Assembly (NCBI GenBank): GCA_030044485.1
Contig: JASHVQ010000159.1
Span: 1 to 6,702, forward strand
DNA from: Methylovirgula sp.
Lineage (GTDB): Bacteria > Pseudomonadota > Alphaproteobacteria > Rhizobiales > Beijerinckiaceae
DNA: 6,702 nucleotides
Direction: 5' to 3'
Shown here: one piece after another, positions 1 through 5,613 of the stretch
Layout of the letters: every line of letters begins with the position of its first letter
How positions within the stretch are numbered: position 1 is the first letter of the stretch
Translations under genes and position numbers: made by a program
Notes under the pieces: model-generated
Databases searched by the model: none
Told to the model about the DNA's origin: nothing
The model's input: only the letters and a program-made list of their open reading frames with translations

Positions 1-2
1 AT

Positions 3-506
3 CGGCCCGAGGAAATCGCGCTTGCCGATTTCGAGCCCGCAACGACGCAAAATCGCATAGGCCGTCGTTACGTGAAAATGAAAGTTCGGCAGGACGAAAT
101 AGACGAGATAATCGGCGCCTTTCATATGGCCCATGCTGTTGCGACCGCGCGGAAAGGTGATTTCGCGCTCGGCCGAGGCGTCGATCTGCTCGAGGTCGAG
201 CGTCTTGATGTAAGCGATTGTTTTTGCAAGCCGCGCCTTGAGCTGTTCCACGGTCGTCTCGTCGTCCTCGTAACGCGGGGCCTCGACGCCGGCGAGCCGT
301 GCCGAGCCATATTTGGCTTGATCGGTGGCGATCTGCACTTGCCGCGTCAGAGCAAACATATCGGGAGCGAGCCGCCAATTGAGAAGGACCGAGGGATCGA
401 TCTTTTTCGCGGCGGCGAAAGCTTCGGCCTTGTCGAGAAGCTCAGAGAGCACGCCAAGGCCAATGACAAAGGCCGGAACGGAAGCCTGGGACATCGAAAA
501 AGACAT
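3..506 (-). CDS. DUF1993 family protein (3' end cut by window edge)
   Basis: Read on the minus strand, an ATG at 506-504 opens a frame that stays open to the window edge (168 codons). The protein begins MSFSMSQASVPAFVIGLGVL and carries the late motif PNFHFHVTTAYAILRRCG, with His143 and His145, then GKRDFLG. This matches my recollection of DUF1993 proteins, small helical cytoplasmic proteins of about 165-175 residues with no established function, so only a few C-terminal residues should be missing. The start is supported by a strong Shine-Dalgarno AAAGGAG (complement of 512-518), five bases before the ATG. A second in-frame ATG at 494-492 lacks such a site. The gene is divergent from the DUF3108 gene. 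The family is sometimes compared to DinB-like four-helix bundles; I infer no reaction. Family call fairly sure, function unknown. Confidence 0.85.
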   Translation of the reverse strand, partial: MSFSMSQASVPAFVIGLGVLSELLDKAEAFAAAKKIDPSVLLNWRLAPDMFALTRQVQIATDQAKYGSARLAGVEAPRYEDDETTVEQLKARLAKTIAYIKTLDLEQIDASAEREITFPRGRNSMGHMKGADYLVYFVLPNFHFHVTTAYAILRRCGLEIGKRDFLGP

Positions 507-511
507 GGGCA

Positions 512-518
512 CTCCTTT
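512..518 (-). promoter_or_regulatory. Ribosome binding site of the DUF1993 gene
   Basis: On the minus strand this reads AAAGGAG, five bases before the ATG at 506-504. It is the clearest Shine-Dalgarno in the left half of the window and settles the start over the internal ATG four codons later. Confidence 0.75.
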
Positions 519-611
519 GGGCGGTTGCGGCGGGGGCCGGGCAGGGGAAGGATTGGACTCTTGCGTCGCCGGGATAAAGAATGACAAGCTCCGGAATTGT
601 CGGCAAGAACA

Positions 612-651
612 CGTCTTCGGCCTTGAAAGCGGCCTATTTCAAGGCCAGACG
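612..651. promoter_or_regulatory. Strong inverted repeat in the divergent intergenic region
   Basis: The arms GGCCTTGAAA (619-628) and TTTCAAGGCC (637-646) are perfect 10-base reverse complements around an 8-base loop. After a 2-base bulge (617-618), CGTCT (612-616) pairs with AGACG (647-651), adding five more pairs. The structure lies between the divergent DUF1993 and DUF3108 genes. No T-run follows on either strand, so a standard intrinsic terminator is unlikely. It could be an operator dyad (TTGAAA/TTTCAA half sites) or a hairpin in a 5' leader of either gene. The repeat is directly visible; its role is not. Confidence 0.5.
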
Positions 652-692
652 AGCGACCTGAAGCAGTGCAGTTGCGGCCTGGCTGCCTCATT

Positions 693-705
693 CAAACCGG
701 GTTTG
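693..705. promoter_or_regulatory. Short perfect dyad just before the DUF3108 start
   Basis: CAAACC (693-698) and GGTTTG (700-705) are perfect reverse complements around a single G, ending two bases before the ATG at 708. It overlaps the place where a ribosome binding site would sit, and no good Shine-Dalgarno is otherwise visible. It may be a small operator, a start-masking hairpin (the 1-base loop argues against this), or chance. Confidence 0.25.
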
Positions 706-707
706 GG

Positions 708-1532
708 ATGTCCCGCATCCGTTCAGCTTCTGCGCTTACCGCCGCGCTGCTCGCCCTGGCGGCGGCCTCTGCCCCCGCCGGAGCGGAGGTGGTGCGGGCG
801 CGCTATTCCGTGAGCCTCATCGGGCTTCGCATCGGCGAAGCCGAGGCCATGGGGGCGATCGAACGCGCCGCCTACCGCATCGGCATGGAAGCGCGACTTA
901 CCGGCATTGCCGCATGGCTCGCGCATGTGCGCATGGCACTCGCATCCTCGGGCGAAATCCGCAGGGGAGTGGTTCTGCCAACGGCCTATGCGACGACCTC
1001 GGCCAATTCACAGGAAACTCGGACGCTGCGCATGGCGCTCGATGCGGGCACGGTGAAGCAAGTCGAGATCTCGCCGCCCTTCGACGACAAATCCGGCCGT
1101 GTTCCGGTGACTGCCGCCGACCGGCGTGACATTCTCGATCCGATGAGCGCGCTCATCATGGCGGTGCCGGCCGGCGAGCCCCTCATCGGGCCGGCCGCCT
1201 GCAACCGCACTTTGCCGATCTACGACGGCGTGGTGCGCTTTGATCTCTTGATGTCCTATACGGGCACACGCGAAGTCTCCGTCCAAGGCTATTCCGGCCC
1301 GGTCTCGGTCTGCGCGGTGCGCTACAAGCCGATTGCCGGGCACAAGATCGATTCGCGTTCGATCAGGTTCATGGAGAACAACCACGAGATCGAGACCTGG
1401 CTCGCCCCCGTCGAGCCGGCGCATGTGGTCGTGCCGCTGCACATCGCGTTGCGCACCTTGGCGGGGATGGCGGTGGTCGATGCGACGGAATTTTCGGTCG
1501 AGCCGGATCCGGCCGCCAAGGCGGAACGCTGA
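708..1532 (+). CDS. Exported DUF3108 domain protein
   Basis: This 274-residue protein has a clear Sec signal peptide: a basic start (MSRIRS), a hydrophobic stretch at about residues 7-22, and a likely cleavage after Ala26 (PAGA/EV), so it should act in the periplasm. I chose ATG 708 over an in-frame ATG at 666 because the longer form would put 14 non-signal residues ahead of the leader. The mature part matches DUF3108 as I know it: an early YSVSLIGLRIGEAE segment, RRDILDPMSAL in the middle, then AACNRTLPIYDGVVRFDL and VSVCAVRYKPIAGHK. Cys165 and Cys202 could form a disulfide. The region is beta-rich without transmembrane segments after the leader. DUF3108 proteins have no firm biochemical role. 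It lies 443 bases before the helicase on the same strand; whether they share a transcript is unclear. Confidence 0.9.
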   Translation: MSRIRSASALTAALLALAAASAPAGAEVVRARYSVSLIGLRIGEAEAMGAIERAAYRIGMEARLTGIAAWLAHVRMALASSGEIRRGVVLPTAYATTSANSQETRTLRMALDAGTVKQVEISPPFDDKSGRVPVTAADRRDILDPMSALIMAVPAGEPLIGPAACNRTLPIYDGVVRFDLLMSYTGTREVSVQGYSGPVSVCAVRYKPIAGHKIDSRSIRFMENNHEIETWLAPVEPAHVVVPLHIALRTLAGMAVVDATEFSVEPDPAAKAER

Positions 1533-1545
1533 AGCGGTTGGCGGC
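1512..1545 (+). other. Possible hairpin across the DUF3108 stop codon
   Basis: GCCGCCAA (1512-1519) and TTGGCGGC (1538-1545) are perfect 8-base reverse complements flanking an 18-base loop that contains the TGA stop (1530-1532). A second TTGGCGG copy at 1549-1555 could pair with the same left arm. Only a short TTT follows, at 1548-1550, so it would be a weak or Rho-assisted 3' end at best. GC-rich sequence makes chance pairing fairly likely. Confidence 0.25.
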
Positions 1546-1975
1546 GCTTTGGCGGACTTGACAAAAGCCTGGCGCGGAGTCCGTCCGAAACATGCGAACC
1601 GATGACCGAATTCTCGGCGCGGGGAGCCGATTTTCGCAACCTCTAGAACCGCGGCGCCAGCCGAACCTATATTTTGCGGTGAACAAAGACGGATTCGCTC
1701 AAGGTCGGCGATTCGGCCGCGATTCGTTCGACAATCGTTCAAAAGCTCAAAGTAATGCGGTCGGAGCCAGAATTGTGCTGCAATATGATACAGATCCGGG
1801 CACGACTTGCGGGGCTCGTGAAATCCGCGAAATCGTCTTGGGCTTGCCGTTTCGCCCCGAAGCTCAACGTCTTAGCCGAGCGCCGGCGCGACGGAGTTTT
1901 GTTTGGGCCATCTAACGCGCCGACGTTGCGCCTCTTTACCTTTGTCGTCCAAAGCCTTCCGCGCAGATCCTCACG
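1533..1975. other. 443-base intergenic stretch without a convincing gene
   Basis: No supported coding region, tRNA or terminator is visible here. Base composition looks less GC-rich than in the flanking genes, with AT-rich patches near 1668-1683 and 1772-1792, as expected of non-coding DNA or a promoter and leader. Candidate -10 boxes are TATATT (1668-1673) and TATGAT (1784-1789), neither with a good -35 at 16-18 bases. A perfect TTGACA (1558-1563) has no partner -10. GATTCG occurs three times in 30 bases (1692, 1710, 1721). A 107-codon frame at 1592-1915 was judged non-coding. The helicase promoter is probably here but cannot be placed. Confidence 0.6.
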
Positions 1976-4900
1976 ATGAACCTGCCTCTTTCAGCCGCCA
2001 AGCTGCTACCGCTCGACCGCGGGCGCGGCGTTCGCGTGGTGCTCGGACCGACCAACACCGGCAAGACGCATTATGCGATCGACCGCATGCTCGCGCATGC
2101 GAGCGGCATGATCGGCCTGCCGCTGCGTCTTCTGGCGCGCGAAGCCTATAACCGCGTTGCCGAGAGAGTTGGCGCGGCTTCGGTCGCCTTGATCACCGGC
2201 GAGGAGAAGATCAAGCCGAAGACGGCGCGCTATATCGTCTCGACCGTCGAAGCCATGCCGCGCGACATCGACGTCGCCTTCGTCGCCGTCGACGAGATCC
2301 AGCTCTCAGGCGATCTCGATCGCGGCCATATTTTCACCGATCGGCTGCTCAACCGGCGCGGCTTGGAGGAGACGCTGCTGGTCGGCGCCTCGACCATGCA
2401 GCGGCGCATCGAAGAGCTTTTGCCCGAGGCGCCGATCTTTTCACGCCCGCGGCTCTCGAAGCTCAGTTTCGCAGGCAGCCGTAAAATCTCGCGCCTGCCG
2501 GCCCGCAGCGCCATCGTCGCCTTTTCGGTGGAGGAGGTCTATGCGATCGCCGAATGGATCCGGCGCCAGCGGGGCGGGGCGGCGGTCGTGCTCGGCGCCC
2601 TTTCGCCGCGCACCCGCAATGCGCAGGTCGATATTTTCCAAAGCGGCGACGTTGATTACATCGTCGCCACCGATGCGATCGGCATGGGCCTCAACCTCGA
2701 TGTCGATCACATCGCCTTTGCCTCCGACCGCAAGTTCGATGGCTGGCAATATCGCCGCCTGACGCCGGCGGAATTCGGGCAGATCGCCGGCCGCGCCGGC
2801 CGTCACATGCGTGATGGCACGTTCGGTACGACCGGCCGCTGCCCGCCTTTCGAAGCCGAACTCGTCGAGGCGCTCGAAGCGCACCGTTTCGGCCCGGTGA
2901 ACATGCTGCAATGGCGAAACACCGAGCTCGATTTCTCCTCCATCGCGACGCTTCTCGCATCGCTCGACGAACCGCCCAAAGAGCCGAGCCTTGCCCGCGC
3001 CCCGCTCGCCGAGGATCAAATGGTCCTTTCAGTCTTGAGCCATGACGAGAAGGTGCTCCGCGAAACGAAGACCGCCGCCGATGTGGCGCGGCTCTGGGAT
3101 ACGTGCCAAATTCCCGATTATCGGAAATTATCGCCGGCCGCCCATGCGGAACTCGTGCTTTCGATCTATGGTTTTGTTGTCCGGGCCGGCTTCATCCCGG
3201 AGGACTGGTTTGCGCGCCATATCCGCGGGCTCGACCGTGTCGACGGCGATCTCGACACTCTCGCGGCGCGGATCGCCCAGGTCAGAACTTGGACCTTCAT
3301 CGCCAACAGGCCCGATTGGCTGCGTGATCCCGAGCATTGGCAGGGGGTCGCGCGTCAGGTAGAGGACACGTTGTCGGATGCTCTTCATGAACGCCTCGCC
3401 CAGAGGTTTGTCGACCGAAGGACGAGCGTTCTGATGCGCCGCTTGAGAGAGAACGCGATGCTGGAGGCGGAGATCACCGCGAGCGGCGACGTTCTGGTCG
3501 AAGACCAGCACGTCGGCCGTCTTTGCGGATTTCGCTTCGCGCCCGACCCGCAGGCCGATGGCGAGGCCGCCAGGGCGCTGAACACCGCCGCGCAAAAAGC
3601 GCTGGCGAGTGAAATTGAAGGCCGGGCCAGGCGCGTCCACGAAGCCGTCGATGCGGCATTCGTTCTTGCCAACGACGGAATCATCCGTTGGCTCGGCGAA
3701 CCGATCGGCAAGATCGTTGCCGGCGAAAAGCTGCTCGAGCCGCGCGCCGGCGTTCTGGCCGACGAGCAATTGACCGGGCCGCTGCTCGACATGGTGCAGC
3801 GCCGCCTCGATCTGTGGCTTGCCCAGCACGTGAAGAAATTGCTCGGTCCCTTGATCGACATGGAAAAAGGAGAGGGACTCGACGGCATTGCGCGCGGCAT
3901 AGGTTTCCGCATCGCCGAGTCGCTCGGCGTGCTCGAACGCGCTCAGGTCGCCGACGACGTCAAGAGCCTACCGCAAGAGGCGCGCCCGGCCTTGCGCAAG
4001 CTCGGCGTGCGCTTCGGCGCCTATCATCTCTATGTGCCGGCGCTGCTGCGCCCGGCGCCGCGCGCCTTCGCCGCGCAGCTTTGGGCTTTGCGCAACGGCG
4101 GCGTCGATTCGCAAAGCCAAGTCGACGTGCCGCATCTGGCGGCCTCGGGGCGAACCTCGTTCCTCGCCGACACGAACGTGCCAAAAGGCTTTTATCGCGC
4201 CGCCGGATTTCATGTTTGCGGCGAGCGCGCCGTGCGCGTCGATATTCTCGAACGGCTGGCGGATTTGATCCGCCCCGCCATCGCCTATCGTCCTGGCGTC
4301 ACGCCGGGCGATCCGCCGCCTGGCGCCGCCGACGGCGATGGCTTCACGGTCACGGTCGCGATGACGTCGCTGGCCGGATGTTCGGGCGAGAGTTTCGCCT
4401 CGATCCTGCGCGCCCTCGGCTATGCCTGCGAAGCGCGCCAGGGGCCGGCGATCAGTCTGCCGCGCAGCGAAGCGGCGCGGGAACCGGCCGCGGCGAATTC
4501 CGAAGCGACCCCATCCGAACCTTCGCAGACGGGCGCGGCTGTCGAAACGGCGGGCGAGGCGAGTGCGGGCGAGGCTAGGGTGGACGAGGCGAAGGCGGGC
4601 GAGGCTAGGGCGGACGAGGCGGTGAACGAAGCCGCGCCCGAGTCGGCGCCGCTCGTCGTGCCGCGGGCCCCTTCGCTGGAAGCGTCACCTCCGGCATCGC
4701 CGACGACGCTTGAACCTCAAGCTCCGGCTGCAAGCGAGGCCGAAGCTGCGGTGATCGAAATATGGCGTCCGCGCCGTCAGCCGCGCCGCGCCCCGCGCCC
4801 ACGCCACGGAAGAGAGCACGTACGTCCCGCGCCCAACGGCGCGGCGCCGCCGCCCGGGCAAGCCCCGCCGCCTCATCAGCCGGAGCGCAAACATGGGCCG

Positions 4901-5152
4901 GAGCGCAAATTTGCCGGGCGGCCGCGCCCCGTCGAGGAGGGCGATGCATCGCCGCGGCCCGCGCCGCAAGCGCAAACGCCGCGCCCGGGAGGGCGCAAAG
5001 ACAGAGGCCGGGACAGGCATGAGGCGCAGCCCCGAGGCGAGGGCCGTCGTGCTTGGGCTTCGACGGAAAAGCCGCGCGATGCGCAGCCCGACCCCAATTC
5101 GCCCTTTGCAAAATTGCTCGCTCTGAAACAACAGATGGAAGGCAAGACCTGA
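1976..5152 (+). CDS. SUV3-like DExH-family RNA helicase
   Basis: This is a 1,058-residue superfamily 2 helicase. The motor fills about the first 290 residues: Walker A GPTNTGKT (24-31), Walker B DEIQ (106-109), GAST (137-140), LGALSPRTR (206-214), VATDAIGMGLNLD (230-242) and QIAGRAGR (269-276). The GPTNTGKTH and DEIQ pattern is that of mitochondrial SUV3 and its alphaproteobacterial relatives, so ATP-driven RNA unwinding in the cytoplasm, perhaps in RNA decay, is the inferred role. Residues from about 300 to 830 form the long bacterial-specific region. The tail is low-complexity: an Ala/Glu-rich stretch at about 835-925 with a tandem decapeptide, then an Arg/Pro-rich basic part from Trp930 likely to bind RNA, ending in NSPFAKLLALKQQMEGKT, an ending typical of the family as I recall it. 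ATG 1976 gives the usual short lead before Walker A, but no clear ribosome binding site precedes it. All core motifs are intact and the length is normal. Confidence 0.92.
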   Translation: MNLPLSAAKLLPLDRGRGVRVVLGPTNTGKTHYAIDRMLAHASGMIGLPLRLLAREAYNRVAERVGAASVALITGEEKIKPKTARYIVSTVEAMPRDIDVAFVAVDEIQLSGDLDRGHIFTDRLLNRRGLEETLLVGASTMQRRIEELLPEAPIFSRPRLSKLSFAGSRKISRLPARSAIVAFSVEEVYAIAEWIRRQRGGAAVVLGALSPRTRNAQVDIFQSGDVDYIVATDAIGMGLNLDVDHIAFASDRKFDGWQYRRLTPAEFGQIAGRAGRHMRDGTFGTTGRCPPFEAELVEALEAHRFGPVNMLQWRNTELDFSSIATLLASLDEPPKEPSLARAPLAEDQMVLSVLSHDEKVLRETKTAADVARLWDTCQIPDYRKLSPAAHAELVLSIYGFVVRAGFIPEDWFARHIRGLDRVDGDLDTLAARIAQVRTWTFIANRPDWLRDPEHWQGVARQVEDTLSDALHERLAQRFVDRRTSVLMRRLRENAMLEAEITASGDVLVEDQHVGRLCGFRFAPDPQADGEAARALNTAAQKALASEIEGRARRVHEAVDAAFVLANDGIIRWLGEPIGKIVAGEKLLEPRAGVLADEQLTGPLLDMVQRRLDLWLAQHVKKLLGPLIDMEKGEGLDGIARGIGFRIAESLGVLERAQVADDVKSLPQEARPALRKLGVRFGAYHLYVPALLRPAPRAFAAQLWALRNGGVDSQSQVDVPHLAASGRTSFLADTNVPKGFYRAAGFHVCGERAVRVDILERLADLIRPAIAYRPGVTPGDPPPGAADGDGFTVTVAMTSLAGCSGESFASILRALGYACEARQGPAISLPRSEAAREPAAANSEATPSEPSQTGAAVETAGEASAGEARVDEAKAGEARADEAVNEAAPESAPLVVPRAPSLEASPPASPTTLEPQAPAASEAEAAVIEIWRPRRQPRRAPRPRHGREHVRPAPNGAAPPPGQAPPPHQPERKHGPERKFAGRPRPVEEGDASPRPAPQAQTPRPGGRKDRGRDRHEAQPRGEGRRAWASTEKPRDAQPDPNSPFAKLLALKQQMEGKT
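4565..4624 (+). repeat. Two-copy 30-base tandem repeat in the helicase tail
   Basis: The units at 4565-4594 and 4595-4624 are nearly identical: one substitution at the 17th base (T to C), plus changes in the last codon. They encode AGEARVDEAK and AGEARADEAV (from residue 864), with a partial AGEAS copy just before. The 10-codon period keeps the frame, so copy-number change would only alter the length of the acidic Ala/Glu linker. Confidence 0.8.
4880..4915 (+). repeat. 18-base repeat encoding PERK motifs
   Basis: CCGGAGCGCAAA occurs at 4880-4891 and again at 4898-4909, a period of 18 bases, encoding PERKHG followed by PERKFA (residues 969-980) in the basic helicase tail. It looks like a small in-frame duplication in a disordered segment. 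Confidence 0.6.
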
Positions 5153-5170
5153 GAGGGTGCCGAATTTGAC

Positions 5171-5198
5171 TTGAGCCGGGTAGTCCGCCAAGTAGAAT
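5171..5198 (+). promoter_or_regulatory. Possible promoter for the ACP-ketosynthase pair
   Basis: TTGAGC (5171-5176) and TAGAAT (5193-5198) are separated by 16 bases and resemble -35 and -10 boxes (4/6 and 5/6 matches to the sigma-70 consensus). TTGACT just upstream (5166-5171) is a better -35 but would leave a 21-base spacer. A start near 5205 would give a leader of about 75 bases. This would let the pair be expressed separately from the helicase. Confidence 0.35.
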
Positions 5199-5207
5199 TT
5201 GTTGGTG

Positions 5208-5239
5208 GGCGGCACGGGCCGGCTTCGGCTCCTCCCGCC
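5208..5239 (+). other. Hairpin in the gap before the ACP gene
   Basis: The pairing is GGCGG (5208-5212) with CCGCC (5235-5239), then a 3x3 internal loop, then GGGCCG (5216-5221) with CGGCTC (5226-5231, one G-U pair) closed by the tetraloop GCTT. No U-run follows, so it is not a standard intrinsic terminator. It may end helicase transcripts with help from Rho, or be a structured leader of the ACP message. Confidence 0.4.
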
Positions 5240-5266
5240 GAAATACATATTCAAAGACACTCTCGT

Positions 5267-5274
5267 AAAGGGGG
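5267..5274 (+). promoter_or_regulatory. Ribosome binding site of the ACP gene
   Basis: AAAGGGGG lies six bases before the GTG at 5281. It supports that GTG as the start, since the next in-frame ATG lies more than 20 codons inside the conserved domain. Confidence 0.65.
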
Positions 5275-5280
5275 TTATCG

Positions 5281-5613
5281 GTGGAAGCGCAAGTTCCCGA
5301 GCAAAGCGCTCTCGTCAATCAGATCATCGACGTGATCGTTTCCGAGGGCATGATCGACCGCGACAAGATCAAGTTGGACGCAACGATCGAAAGCCTCGGT
5401 CTGAAATCCATTGACATCGTGATGATATTGACCGCGCTCGAAGAAAAGTTTGACGTTTACATCCCGATGGATGGGCCGTTCCACGAGGCCAAGGACGTGC
5501 GAAGCCTGATCGACGCCATGGCGAATTATATCAGCAAGGAAAAAGCGGCCGGCGCCAATGGCGATGCGAGCAAGCAAGAAGCGGCCGGCGCCGGCGGCGA
5601 GAAGACAAGCTGA
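5281..5613 (+). CDS. Atypical acyl carrier protein
   Basis: This 110-residue protein has an ACP fold signature over about residues 10-88: a first helix (LVNQIIDVIVSEG), the attachment loop ESLGLKSIDIVMI, then LTALEEKFDVYIP and a final helix (DVRSLIDAMANYIS). Ser43 should carry phosphopantetheine, so the protein would hold acyl chains as thioesters in the cytoplasm. Most ACPs have Asp-Ser-Leu here; this one has Lys42-Ser43-Ile44, which suggests a specialised carrier. Residues 89-110 form a Gly/Ala-rich tail containing a duplicated AAGA segment, beyond the usual 78-95 residues. The GTG start is backed by AAAGGGGG six bases upstream. Base usage in the core seems less GC-rich than in the helicase, a weak hint of different origin. 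Its stop abuts the ketosynthase ATG, so the two are very probably co-translated and work together. Not AcpP, and not convincingly AcpXL or NodF. Confidence 0.88.
   Translation: MEAQVPEQSALVNQIIDVIVSEGMIDRDKIKLDATIESLGLKSIDIVMILTALEEKFDVYIPMDGPFHEAKDVRSLIDAMANYISKEKAAGANGDASKQEAAGAGGEKTS
5544..5592 (+). repeat. 13-base direct repeat in the ACP tail
   Basis: AGCGGCCGGCGCC occurs at 5544-5556 and 5580-5592, 36 bases (12 codons) apart and in frame, encoding AAGA both times. It shows that part of the C-terminal extension arose by, or is prone to, internal duplication. Confidence 0.6.

Noticed and set aside
72..584. 170-codon plus-strand frame opposite the DUF1993 gene
   Set aside because: The minus-strand reading matches a known family and has a strong Shine-Dalgarno; this frame has neither.
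1558..1563. Perfect TTGACA as a promoter -35
   Set aside because: No acceptable -10 lies 16-18 bases downstream (about 1580-1587 reads as GC-rich sequence), so I did not call a promoter.
1008..1742. 244-codon minus-strand open frame
   Set aside because: It overlaps the DUF3108 gene in antisense and runs into the gap; its composition is typical of a shadow frame and no family is recognised.
1592..1915. 107-codon plus-strand frame in the gap before the helicase
   Set aside because: It has no ribosome binding site, no recognised motif, little third-position GC bias, and an Arg-rich mixed composition. Probably chance, though a short orphan gene is not excluded.
3688..4578. 296-codon plus-strand frame inside the helicase gene
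   Set aside because: It is extremely Arg/Ala-rich, as expected for an alternative frame of a GC-rich gene, and overlaps a well-supported helicase region.
4565..4624. Tandem repeat as the start of a CRISPR or mobile element
   Set aside because: There are only two contiguous in-frame copies, no spacers and no flanking inverted repeats, and they sit inside an intact coding region.
4605..5318. 237-codon minus-strand frame over the helicase tail
   Set aside because: It is antisense to the repetitive tail and has the low-complexity Ala/Arg composition that region forces on it.
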